Source of the DNA: an uncultured Roseiflexaceae bacterium
Lineage (GTDB): Bacteria > Chloroflexota > Chloroflexia > Chloroflexales > Roseiflexaceae
DNA length: 15,988 bases
Reading direction: 5' to 3'
Assembly: GCA_937974195.1 (NCBI GenBank)
Contig: CALJIC010000177.1
Span: forward strand, 1-15,988
In this document: positions 1 to 6,417 of the stretch, piece by piece
Numbering within the stretch: position 1 is the stretch's first letter
Layout of the letters: every line of letters begins with the position of its first letter
Translations under genes and position numbers: made by a program
The notes under the pieces: generated by a model
The model's input: only the letters and a program-made list of their open reading frames with translations
The model's database searches: none
What the model was told of the DNA's origin: nothing

Positions 1-82
1 CCGCCGGGAGCGCTCCACGAATCTGCTTTCCCCGCCGAGAGGTTCGGCAGGCCGCCATGGACCTGCTTCCCAGCGGGAGGTC

Positions 83-162
83 CGGAGGGCCGCAGGCCCT
101 CCGAGATCTTATTTTCCCGCCGCTCTGCGGCGACGCAGTCGCTGCAGAGCGGCGAAAAGATC
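83..162. repeat. Double hairpin downstream of holB
   Basis: Two hairpins lie next to each other. The first has 9-bp perfect arms at 83-91 and 95-103 (CGGAGGGCC / GGCCCTCCG) around a GCA loop. The second has 11-bp perfect arms at 118-128 and 144-154 (CGCCGCTCTGC / GCAGAGCGGCG). These are continued inward by one G-T pair and a 5-bp stem (GCGAC / GTCGC), again closing on a GCA loop. GATC at 105-108 can also pair with GATC at 159-162 to lengthen the second stem with bulges. The pair sits just past the 3' end of the minus-strand holB gene and could end its transcript, although no strong U-tract follows. The nested architecture also looks like a REP-type intergenic repeat. Confidence 0.6.
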
Positions 163-208
163 CAAAACCCCCGGACGGTGTGCGGTGGCCTTGCCCCCGC
201 GCACCGTC

Positions 209-1252
209 CTATGACGGAAGATGCAGCAGCACGTTCTCGAGGGCCAGCTGGGGGTTGACGTTCTCGCGCAGCTGGCGGGCCGCGGCCCCGATGCGGCTGA
301 GAACGCCGTGGATCTGCGCCAGGTCGTAGCGCTGGGCCGCGCGCTCCAGGTCCTCGCGCCGGTCGACGTGGGTGACGCCCTCAGGGCACCCGGCGGCCGT
401 GAGCAGCACGTCCCGCCACCAGCTCTGCCACAGCTCGAGCGTGGCGAACACGGCCGCCTGGTCGCCTGAGCGGTACTCCTTGGCGCGCTCCTCGGCCCAG
501 CGGAAGGCGTCGGCGCGCCCGAGCGTGGGCAGCGCGGCCAGCTCGTCGAGCTGGCTCTGGCGCGCCTCCAGCTCGTCCGGCGCCTCGGCCATGCGCAGCG
601 CCCAGCCGATGCGCCCGCCGCTCCAGGCCGCCAGCAGCTCGGCGTCGCCGGGCGCCAGGTTGAGCCGCTCGCGCAGCGCCGCCGCCACCTGCGCGCGCGG
701 CACCGGCCGCAGCTTCAGCGGCTGGCAGCGCGAGACGACCGTCGGCAGCAGGTCCCCGGCGGTGTGCGCCACCAGCACCAGCGTGGCGTAGGGCGGCGGC
801 TCCTCGAGCGTCTTGAGCATGGCGTTCGAGGCCGCCTCGCTCAGGCGCTCCGCGTCGTGGAGGATGAAGACGCGCCGGCGCCCCTCGTAGGGCCTGAGGT
901 TCACGTCGCGCAGCCACTCGCGCACCGTGTCGATCTTCAGGTCCTTCTGGCGCGCCGCCTCCTCCGGCTTCAGCCCCGCGGCCTGCGCCGCCAGGCCGGC
1001 CACGCGCACGTCGGGGTGGTTGCCGCGCTCGATCCGGCGGCAGGAGCGGCAGCTCAGGCACGGATCGGGGCCGTCCGCCTCGCAGTTGACGGCCTGCGCC
1101 AGGCGCAGCGCCAGCAGCGACTTGCCCACCCCCTCGGGCCCGCTGAGCAGGTAGGCGTGCGCCGCCCGCCCGCCGGCGATCGAGCGCCGCAGGAAGTCCA
1201 CCGCCCACTCGTGGCCCACGATGCCCCAGTTGGTCGCTTCGCTATCGGCCAT
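209..1252 (-). CDS. holB: DNA polymerase III subunit delta'
   Basis: This is the delta' subunit of the clamp loader, which works with the tau/gamma and delta subunits to load the sliding clamp on primed DNA. The 347-residue product has a Walker A (GPEGVGKS, residues 38-45) and a zinc module of four cysteines (C57, C65, C68, C71). It also has a Walker B-like strand (VFILHDAERLS, near 128-138), the LEEPP segment (149-153) and the SRC motif (174-176) of clamp-loader AAA+ proteins. Length is close to the roughly 330 residues usual for the family. The ATG at 1252 is chosen because the conserved N-terminal helix (GHEWAVDFLRRSI) starts right after it; no good Shine-Dalgarno is visible. The intact Walker A leaves open whether this subunit binds ATP. 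The gene is divergent from the response regulator at 1365, and no tmk or other replication gene lies next to it inside the window. Confidence 0.93.
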   Translation of the reverse strand: MADSEATNWGIVGHEWAVDFLRRSIAGGRAAHAYLLSGPEGVGKSLLALRLAQAVNCEADGPDPCLSCRSCRRIERGNHPDVRVAGLAAQAAGLKPEEAARQKDLKIDTVREWLRDVNLRPYEGRRRVFILHDAERLSEAASNAMLKTLEEPPPYATLVLVAHTAGDLLPTVVSRCQPLKLRPVPRAQVAAALRERLNLAPGDAELLAAWSGGRIGWALRMAEAPDELEARQSQLDELAALPTLGRADAFRWAEERAKEYRSGDQAAVFATLELWQSWWRDVLLTAAGCPEGVTHVDRREDLERAAQRYDLAQIHGVLSRIGAAARQLRENVNPQLALENVLLHLPS

Positions 1253-1322
1253 GGTACAGGTGCTCAGCGACGCGGGCGCGCGCTGAGATGCTAGCGTAAC
1301 TTTTAGCCGCTTTCGCTAATTC

Positions 1323-1328
1323 TATAGT
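1323..1328 (+). promoter_or_regulatory. Candidate -10 element for the response regulator
   Basis: TATAGT lies in a locally AT-rich patch of the 112-bp gap between holB and the plus-strand response regulator, 36 bp before the ATG. The hexamer about 16-17 bp upstream (around 1300-1306, TTTTAG) is a poor -35 match, so this is only a plausible promoter. Confidence 0.35.
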
Positions 1329-1364
1329 AGTGAGACCGGTGTTTGCAGTGGCCTGAGGCACCCG

Positions 1365-1760
1365 ATGGCAGCGCGCACAATCCTGATCGTAGATGATGCT
1401 CACGACCACCGCGATATCCTGGCGCGGCTGCTGCGGGCCAACGGCTATCGGGCCATCGAGGCGGAGCCCGGCGAGGCCGCGCTGGAGCGGGCGCAGGCCG
1501 AGGCGCCCGATCTCATCCTCACCGCGCTCTCGCTGCCCGGCCAGCCGGCCTGGGAGACGGCCCGCGCGCTCCGGTCGCTGCCGGACGTCGGCCACACCCC
1601 CATCCTCGGCGTGACGATGCTCACCACCCTGCTCAGCCACCGCCGCGTCCGCGCCCTCGGCTGCGTGGACTTCGTGGACAAGCCCTTCGACCTGGACGGC
1701 CTGCTGGCGCGCATCCGCGAGCTGCTGCCGGACCCGGCGCCCCTGTCGCACTCGCTCTGA
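1365..1760 (+). CDS. Single-domain response regulator lacking the phosphoacceptor Asp
   Basis: A stand-alone CheY-like receiver domain of 131 residues with no output domain. Visible hallmarks are the acidic pair D10-D11 in ILIVDD, the switch Thr in ILGVTM and the lysine in the DKPFD loop. At the usual phosphorylation position, where the family has DLILxDxxLPG, the sequence reads DLILTALSLPG. The phosphoacceptor Asp is therefore Ala54, encoded by GCG at 1524-1526. In receiver families such a change abolishes Asp phosphorylation, so this is probably a pseudo-receiver working by protein-protein contact; that role is inferred. TGAGG at 1354-1358, 6 nt before the ATG, serves as Shine-Dalgarno. No histidine kinase lies nearby, and the gene converges on fabF with 39 bp between their ends. 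Confidence 0.85.
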   Translation: MAARTILIVDDAHDHRDILARLLRANGYRAIEAEPGEAALERAQAEAPDLILTALSLPGQPAWETARALRSLPDVGHTPILGVTMLTTLLSHRRVRALGCVDFVDKPFDLDGLLARIRELLPDPAPLSHSL

Positions 1761-1799
1761 CCAGGTGGCGCAGCGCGGGTTCCCGCCGTCGTCATCCGG

Positions 1800-3245
1800 T
1801 CAGGGCTGCTGCCCCGACACCTCGCTCCCGAGCTTCTGAAACACCAGCACCCCGTTCACCCCGCCGAAGCCGAACGAGTTCGACACGGCGATCTGCAGGT
1901 CCGCTTGGCGGGCCTTGTTCGGCACGTAGTCCAGGTCGCACTGCGGGTCGGGCTCGTCCAGGTTGATCGTCGGCGGGATGGTGCCGTAGTTGAGCGCCAG
2001 AATGGTCGCCGCCGCCTCCACCGCGCCCGCCGCGCTGGTCAGGTGCCCGATCATCGATTTGGTCGAGCTGATCGGCACGCTGTGGGCGTACTCGCCGAAC
2101 GCCTGCTTGATCGCCAGCGTCTCGGCCACGTCGCCCACGGCCGTCCCGGTGGCGTGGGCGTTGATATAGTCGACCTGCTGCGGGCTGATGCGGGCGCGCG
2201 CCAGCGCGCGGATCATCGCCCGCGCGGCGCCGTCGCCGTCCGGGTGGGGCGCCGTCACGTGGTGGGCGTCGCAGGTGGAGGCGTAGCCGATGATCTCGGC
2301 GTAGATCCGCGCGCCGCGCCTGCGGGCGTTGGAGAGCCGCTCCAGCACCAGCACCCCCGCCCCCTCGCCCAGCACGAAGCCGTCGCGGTGCTTGTCGAAC
2401 GGCCGCGACGCCTTCTCGGGCTCGTCGTTGCGCGTCGAGAGCGCGCGGATGGCCGCGAAGCTCGCGAGCGTCAGGCGGCAGATCGGCGCCTCGGTGCCGC
2501 CCGCCAGCATCGCCACCGCGTCGCCGCGCCGGATGACCTCGGCCGCCTCGCCGATCGACTGCGCGCTCGCGGCGCAGGCGGTGGCGATCGTGGTGTTGTA
2601 CCCGAGCAGGCCGAGCTGGATGGCGACCTGGCACGAGGGCATGTTCGGCAGCGCGCCGGTGATGTAGAACGGGTTGACCCGCGAGGCGCCCCGCTCGAAC
2701 AGCGTGCGCGCGGTCGCCTCGGTGTCCGGCGGCGAGGTGCTGCCGTTGGCGATCAGCGCGCCGATCTCATAGCGGTTGCTGGCGTCCACCACCAGCCCTG
2801 AGTCGGCCAGCGCCATGCGCGCCGCGGCGATCGCGAACTGGCTCGCGCGCGAGAGGCGCCTGGCCTCCTTGGCATCCAGGTAGTCGCGCGGGTCGAAGTC
2901 GGGCACCTCGGCCGCGATGCGGCACGGCGAGTCGCCCGGGTCACACAGGGTGATCGGCCCCACGCCGCTGCGACCGGCGACCAGCCCCTCCCAGAAGGGC
3001 TTGAGCCCGATGCCGAGCGGCGTGAGCACACCGATGCCAGTGACGACTACCCGCTCGTCCTCGTTCCACTCGTCGAGGCGCGCGCGGGCGGGCTCTAGCT
3101 CCGGCTCGTCCTGGAGCGCCTCCTCGATCAGCTCGTCGATCTCGATCTCCAGCAGCGCCGGGTCGGCGTCGCGCAGCGCGCTCAGCGCGAGCAGGCGGTT
3201 GCGCAGCGCGCGGCGCGTCTGGTCGTTCTTGGTGGTGTGCGGCAT
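1800..3245 (-). CDS. fabF: Beta-ketoacyl-ACP synthase II with N-terminal extension
   Basis: This is the condensing enzyme of type II fatty-acid elongation: it joins malonyl-ACP to acyl-ACP with loss of CO2, in the cytoplasm. The Cys-His-His triad is visible, numbering from the chosen ATG: C224 (ATACAASAQ), H364 (NAHATGT) and H401 (KSMIGHLTSAAGA). The Gly-rich C-terminal SNSFGFGG is also present. The ATG at 3245 has TGAGG 6 nt upstream. Longer in-frame starts (TTG at 3305) would add a Pro-rich stretch with no support. The protein has 481 residues against about 410-420 for FabF. The surplus is a 64-residue N-terminal helical, acidic segment before RVVVTGIG, which is unusual. No acpP, fabD or fabG sits beside it, so it appears to be a stand-alone gene. 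It could also be a KAS used in a secondary pathway, but the core looks like ordinary FabF. Confidence 0.92.
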   Translation of the reverse strand: MPHTTKNDQTRRALRNRLLALSALRDADPALLEIEIDELIEEALQDEPELEPARARLDEWNEDERVVVTGIGVLTPLGIGLKPFWEGLVAGRSGVGPITLCDPGDSPCRIAAEVPDFDPRDYLDAKEARRLSRASQFAIAAARMALADSGLVVDASNRYEIGALIANGSTSPPDTEATARTLFERGASRVNPFYITGALPNMPSCQVAIQLGLLGYNTTIATACAASAQSIGEAAEVIRRGDAVAMLAGGTEAPICRLTLASFAAIRALSTRNDEPEKASRPFDKHRDGFVLGEGAGVLVLERLSNARRRGARIYAEIIGYASTCDAHHVTAPHPDGDGAARAMIRALARARISPQQVDYINAHATGTAVGDVAETLAIKQAFGEYAHSVPISSTKSMIGHLTSAAGAVEAAATILALNYGTIPPTINLDEPDPQCDLDYVPNKARQADLQIAVSNSFGFGGVNGVLVFQKLGSEVSGQQP

Positions 3246-3324
3246 CCTCTGCCTCAGGTTCGGGGGCGCACAGGTGCGTGTCCCGGCCGCCGGTCCAGGC
3301 GGCAATCACTATCGAGCGCTGTGG

Positions 3325-3330
3325 ATTATA
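3325..3330 (-). promoter_or_regulatory. fabF promoter, extended -10
   Basis: On the minus strand the sequence reads CGTGCTATAATCCACAGC, giving a perfect TATAAT with the TGn extension (TGC). No good -35 is found 16-18 bp upstream, as is common for extended -10 promoters. The predicted transcript start near 3318 leaves about 70 nt of leader before the fabF ATG at 3245. Nearly the same 18-nt block occurs at the rqcH promoter. Confidence 0.6.
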
Positions 3331-3390
3331 GCACGTCTGCGCGCGTCCATGCGGTCAGAACGCGGTCGCTCTGCGATCAGGCGCGCGCCG

Positions 3391-4323
3391 CTAGCCGCGC
3401 GCGATGTACATCGCCACGATCGCCAGCGCCAGCAGGATGCGGTAGATGGCGAACACGCCGAAGCCGACGCGCCGGATGTAGCCGAGCAGGAAGTGGATGG
3501 AGAGCGCCCCGACCGCGCCCGAGACGACCACTCCGACGGCGAAGATCGGCAGCTCGGCCGCCTGAATGCGCAGCAGGTCGTCCAGCTTCACGATGAAGGC
3601 CGCGGCGGTGATCGGCGTGCTGAGCAGGAACGAGTAGCGCGCCGCCGCCGCCCGGTCGAGCGCGAGAAAGCGCCCCATCGTCATGGTCGCGCCGGAGCGC
3701 GAGACGCCCGGGATGAGCGCGCAGGCCTGGGCGACGCCGACCAGCAGCATGTCGCGCCAGGTCATCTCTTCCAGGCTCTTGGCCTGTGGGCTGCGCTTGT
3801 CCGCCAGGTAGAGCAGCACGCCCATCGCCGCCAGCGTCCCCGCGATCAGCAGGTAGTGGGACCGCAGCACGTTCTCGACGGTGCTCTCGAGCAGCACGCC
3901 GGCCGCCGCGCCGGGCAGCGTCCCGAGCGCGATGCCGAGCAGCAGCCGCTCCTCGATGGACGGGGCGCTGCGGCGGTCGCTCAGCAGCCAGCGCAGCGCG
4001 CCCGGAGCCGCCCGCAGCATGCCCGCCAGGTCGCGCCAGAAGTAGGCGACGACCGCGACGAGCGTCCCTAGGTGCAGGGCGACGTCGAAGGTCAGCCCGG
4101 CGTCGGCCCAGCCGAAGAACCACGGGGCCAGAATGAGGTGAGCGGAGGAGGAGATCGGCAGAAACTCCCCGACACCCTGGACGATACCGAGCACGACCGG
4201 CTGGAGGAAGCCCGCGCCCACGAGGCCGAGGCAGCCGACCAGTGTGACAACGGCGAGGATGGTGAAGACCGGTGGCCTGGGGCGCGCGGCTAGCGGCGCC
4301 GTGCCGGAGCGGGTGTTCTGCAT
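3391..4323 (-). CDS. uppP: Undecaprenyl-diphosphatase
   Basis: This integral membrane phosphatase (BacA family) converts undecaprenyl diphosphate to the monophosphate, recycling the C55 lipid carrier for cell-wall and glycan synthesis; overexpression is known to give bacitracin resistance. Family motifs are clear: GEFLPISSSAH (residues 52-62, with catalytic E53) and PGVSRSG (205-211). Both lie among several hydrophobic segments. The ATG at 4323 gives 310 residues against about 265-280 usual. The excess is an N-terminal tail plus one extra hydrophobic segment (about 19-38) before the first conserved helix. GAGGAG lies upstream but 12 nt away, which is long, so the start is less certain than the identity. 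The open frame continues upstream to 4731 but crosses the promoter and has no family similarity there. The gene shares its direction with fabF, but each has its own promoter. Confidence 0.92.
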   Translation of the reverse strand: MQNTRSGTAPLAARPRPPVFTILAVVTLVGCLGLVGAGFLQPVVLGIVQGVGEFLPISSSAHLILAPWFFGWADAGLTFDVALHLGTLVAVVAYFWRDLAGMLRAAPGALRWLLSDRRSAPSIEERLLLGIALGTLPGAAAGVLLESTVENVLRSHYLLIAGTLAAMGVLLYLADKRSPQAKSLEEMTWRDMLLVGVAQACALIPGVSRSGATMTMGRFLALDRAAAARYSFLLSTPITAAAFIVKLDDLLRIQAAELPIFAVGVVVSGAVGALSIHFLLGYIRRVGFGVFAIYRILLALAIVAMYIARG

Positions 4324-4347
4324 GGTGCTGGGAGGCTCCTCAGTATG

Positions 4348-4365
4348 TGTGCTCCCGCGAGCACA
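4348..4365 (-). promoter_or_regulatory. Hairpin in the uppP leader
   Basis: Perfect 7-bp arms TGTGCTC (4348-4354) and GAGCACA (4359-4365) enclose a 4-nt loop. The element lies between the predicted transcript start (near 4375) and the uppP ATG at 4323, just upstream of the GAGGAG sequence. It could be a leader stem or an operator half-site pair; no regulator gene nearby points to one or the other. Confidence 0.4.
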
Positions 4366-4381
4366 TGTGAAAACTCCGCTG

Positions 4382-4387
4382 ATTATA
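4382..4387 (-). promoter_or_regulatory. uppP promoter, extended -10
   Basis: Minus-strand TGGTATAAT is a perfect -10 with a TGn extension. No matching -35 is found at 16-18 bp. The distance to the uppP ATG implies a leader of about 50 nt that contains the 4348-4365 hairpin. Confidence 0.55.
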
Positions 4388-4627
4388 CCAGAGTGCGCTG
4401 CTGTGCGATGTGGCTTAGCTCTCCGCTCCCCGCCGCTGGAGGAAGCTGCGACGCGGCCGTGCTGCCCGCCCTCCTTCGCTCCGTGGCAGTGCCGCTGCTG
4501 CAGAGCGGCGAGACGAGGGAGATTCTTGGCGAGGCGAATCTTCCCCAAAACCCTCCAGGCAGATACCGCAGCACCGCGTAACTCCTGTATTTGGGCGGAT
4601 GTACTCGCGGCATCGCATCGAAATGTG
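4388..4627. repeat. Intergenic stretch with imperfect inverted repeats
   Basis: This is the non-coding gap between the divergent uppP and the 4715 gene. It contains GCCGCT / AGCGGC (4491-4496 and 4504-4509) and an imperfect stem around 4517-4546, with GGGAGATTC against GAATCTTCCC. A 15-nt block, GCTGCAGAGCGGCGA (4497-4511), is identical to 141-155 in the hairpin downstream of holB, and both copies are followed by a CCAAAACCC-like string. Short frames here have no recognisable protein content. It is probably a degraded copy of the same intergenic repeat. Confidence 0.4.
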
Positions 4628-4656
4628 TTGCGGCCGATAGGAAAATGCGCTACTAT
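4628..4656 (+). promoter_or_regulatory. Promoter of the 107-residue gene
   Basis: TTGCGG (4628-4633) and TACTAT (4651-4656) are separated by exactly 17 bp, with a locally AT-rich stretch between and around them. The predicted start near 4663 gives a leader of about 50 nt. Confidence 0.55.
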
Positions 4657-4714
4657 ACGCCGCTGAAGTGAAAGCAAGTGTAACCGCGCATAATAGCGGC
4701 CACAGGAGCTAACG

Positions 4715-5038
4715 ATGCCGAGTGTACGCAAGCTGTCGCCAGATGAGGTTCGCAGGCTTCAAAACCGCGGGAAGAGCCAGCGCAAACTCATCGAGGAGCA
4801 GTACGATGAGTTTCTGCGCGATTATGCGCCGGGGGATTATGGCGAGGCCGATCTCGAAGAGGGGGAAAACCGGCTGACTGTGCGCAACCGTCTGAAGGCG
4901 GCAGCCGCGCGGCGCGGCCTGGCGCTCGAGTTCCGCCGCACCAGGGGGCCGGTGCTGCGCTTCTACGTGCTCGATGGCGCCGAGGCCGGGAAGGGCAACT
5001 CCGCCGCTGCCCAGTCGGCGCGGGGCGGCCGGGCATGA
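4715..5038 (+). CDS. Conserved-looking small protein of unknown function
   Basis: I do not recognise this 107-residue protein. It is likely a real gene: AGGAG (4704-4708) stands 6 nt before the ATG, a good promoter lies upstream, and codon use resembles the neighbours. The N-terminal half is charged and helical (SPDEVRRLQNRGKSQRKLIEEQ, with a tyrosine/aspartate-rich middle near 29-46). It is followed by TVRNRLKAAAARRG, which looks like a basic helix, and then alternating residues (LALEFRRTRGPVLRFYVL) typical of a beta hairpin. The last 20 residues are Ala/Gly-rich and probably disordered. No signal peptide or TM segment is seen. A small nucleic-acid-binding or regulatory role would fit the basic helix plus hairpin, but that is a guess. 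It is divergent from uppP and convergent with the PLD-like gene. Confidence 0.7.
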   Translation: MPSVRKLSPDEVRRLQNRGKSQRKLIEEQYDEFLRDYAPGDYGEADLEEGENRLTVRNRLKAAAARRGLALEFRRTRGPVLRFYVLDGAEAGKGNSAAAQSARGGRA

Positions 5039-5054
5039 GCGTGTGACCCCAGCC

Positions 5055-5085
5055 GGTGCGGGTGACCCTGCGGGTCACCCGCACC
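5055..5085. terminator. Perfect 14-bp hairpin between convergent genes
   Basis: Arms GGTGCGGGTGACCC (5055-5068) and GGGTCACCCGCACC (5072-5085) pair perfectly around a 3-nt TGC loop. The hairpin follows the 107-residue gene and includes the stop codon (5075-5077) of the minus-strand PLD-like gene. There is no T-run on either side, so if it ends transcription it does so without a classical U-tract. Its length and symmetry fit a bidirectional terminator or mRNA 3'-end stabiliser. Confidence 0.6.
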
Positions 5086-6190
5086 GCAGCGGGCTCTGCG
5101 CCTGGGCGTAGAGCCGCTCGAACTCCTCGCGGTAGGCGCGCGCCAGCCCGGCATCCTCGATCACCAGCATGTTCTCGTCGTTGGTGCGCTCGGCGCTGCC
5201 GGTGAAGTTGTAGGACCCCGTGATCACCACCCGGTCGTCGATGATGATGACTTTGTGGTGCAGCAGGTAGCACCCGCCGTCCGTGTGCACGTCCACCCCG
5301 CCGCCCCGCAGCGTGCCGAAGACCGAGCCGCTGCCGGCGGCGTTCTGCCGCTCGACCACGCCCTGCACCACGAGCCCCGCGCGCGCCTGCGCCACCATCG
5401 CCTCGGCGATCGGCGTCGAGGTGAACGAGTAGGCCAGAAAGCGAACGCTGCGGCGCGCCGCCGCGAGCAGCCGCAGCACCTCGCCCTCCGCGCCGCCCGC
5501 TGGCGAGAAGAAGGCCCGCACCCGCGCCCCCGCCACGTCGCGCGGCGGCGCGCGCATCCCCCCTGCGCCGAACCGGCCCGCGAACAGATCCTCAAAGACC
5601 GCCGTGTAGCGCTGCGCGAGCGCGCGGCTCGTCAGACGCACCATATTGTTGTTGTTGCGGTAGGTGTCGTTGGCGGTGAAGTTCCACGACCCGGCCCAGA
5701 CCACCGCGCCGTCCAGGACGATGAACTTGTGGTGCATGAACGGCGAGCGCCGGTCGAACCGCACCGGCACGCCGGCCCACTGCAGCCGGCCAGCCAGCGC
5801 CGAGGCCTCCGGCGACTCGAGGTTGTGGCTGTCCATGACGACGCGCACCGCCACGCCGCGACGCTCCGCCTGCGCCAGCGCGTCGCCGAGCTCCTCGAGG
5901 TCCATGTCGAACACCGCCAGGTCGATGCTGTGCTGGGCCGCGCGCAGATCTCGGAGGACGGCGGCGAGCAGCGGCGACTGCGGGCGCCGCCCCGGCACGT
6001 CGGGGGAGACGAGCGACGGGGTGGTGAAGAAGACCTGCGCGCCGCCGTCTAGCAGCGAGGGGCCGCCGGGCGCCGGCAGGGTCGGCGCCGCGAGATGCTC
6101 GAGCAGCAGGTGGGCGCCGAGCAGCGCGCCGAGCGCGAGGAGCACCAGCCAGAGCGGGATGCGGCGAGTTGGCGTGGGGGTGGCGGCCAT
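5075..6190 (-). CDS. Phospholipase D superfamily protein, membrane-anchored or secreted
   Basis: A two-HKD-motif member of the PLD superfamily, which includes cardiolipin synthases, phospholipases and nucleases acting through a covalent phospho-His intermediate. Numbering from the ATG at 6190, the first motif is H153-x-K155-x4-D160 (MHHKFIVLD, then AGSWNFT). The second is H311-x-K313-x4-D318 (LHHKVIIIDD, then TGSYNFT). Residues about 11-35 form one hydrophobic helix after an Arg-Arg pair, so the catalytic part is probably outside the membrane. There are 371 residues in all. A GTG five codons upstream (6205) is an equal alternative; neither start has a clear Shine-Dalgarno. The sequence alone does not decide between lipid and nucleic-acid substrates. 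The single N-terminal helix, rather than the pair common in cardiolipin synthases, mildly favours a secreted PLD or nuclease-like enzyme. Confidence 0.85.
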   Translation of the reverse strand: MAATPTPTRRIPLWLVLLALGALLGAHLLLEHLAAPTLPAPGGPSLLDGGAQVFFTTPSLVSPDVPGRRPQSPLLAAVLRDLRAAQHSIDLAVFDMDLEELGDALAQAERRGVAVRVVMDSHNLESPEASALAGRLQWAGVPVRFDRRSPFMHHKFIVLDGAVVWAGSWNFTANDTYRNNNNMVRLTSRALAQRYTAVFEDLFAGRFGAGGMRAPPRDVAGARVRAFFSPAGGAEGEVLRLLAAARRSVRFLAYSFTSTPIAEAMVAQARAGLVVQGVVERQNAAGSGSVFGTLRGGGVDVHTDGGCYLLHHKVIIIDDRVVITGSYNFTGSAERTNDENMLVIEDAGLARAYREEFERLYAQAQSPLRCG

Positions 6191-6297
6191 AGACGTGCGC
6201 GTCACAGCGATCGATCTATGTACCGCACGATGCTCCGGCGAGGTACGCGTCGTGCCGCCCGCACCTCTTGATGACAGGACTTACGCGACGGTCCGTC

Positions 6298-6417
6298 CTG
6301 CACCCAAGCGTGTCCCGCAGGCGCTGTGCCTTGCAACCGGGCTGCTAGTGCTGTCATTCATGCCTGCAGGCGCTCCGCCCTGCACCCAAGGTTGTTCATG
6401 CAGGCGCTCCGCTCTGC
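6298..6417. repeat. Degenerate direct repeats
   Basis: TGCAGGCGCTCCGCCCTGC at 6365-6383 recurs at 6399-6417 with one change (CCC to CTC) and in a weaker form at 6316-6334. CTGCACCCAAG occurs at 6298-6308 and 6380-6390, each followed 7-9 nt later by GCAGGCGCT. Each unit is itself near-palindromic (GCAGG / CCTGC around an 8-nt loop). Spacing is irregular (34 and about 82 bp), so this is not a CRISPR array; it looks like clustered copies of a small intergenic repeat. Confidence 0.5.

Noticed and set aside
381..1208. 275-codon minus-strand frame over holB
   Set aside because: Ala/Gly/Arg-rich alternate frame inside holB; holB has all its motifs.
1761..1799. GCGGG / CCCGC stem between the response regulator and fabF as a terminator
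   Set aside because: Only 5 bp with a 2-nt loop and no T-run; too weak to call.
3246..3305. Upstream TTG start for fabF
   Set aside because: Adds a Pro-rich stretch without a ribosome-binding site; the ATG at 3245 has TGAGG at good spacing.
6298..6417. Possible CRISPR array
   Set aside because: Irregular spacing, only two to three degenerate copies, no spacers of uniform length and no cas genes.
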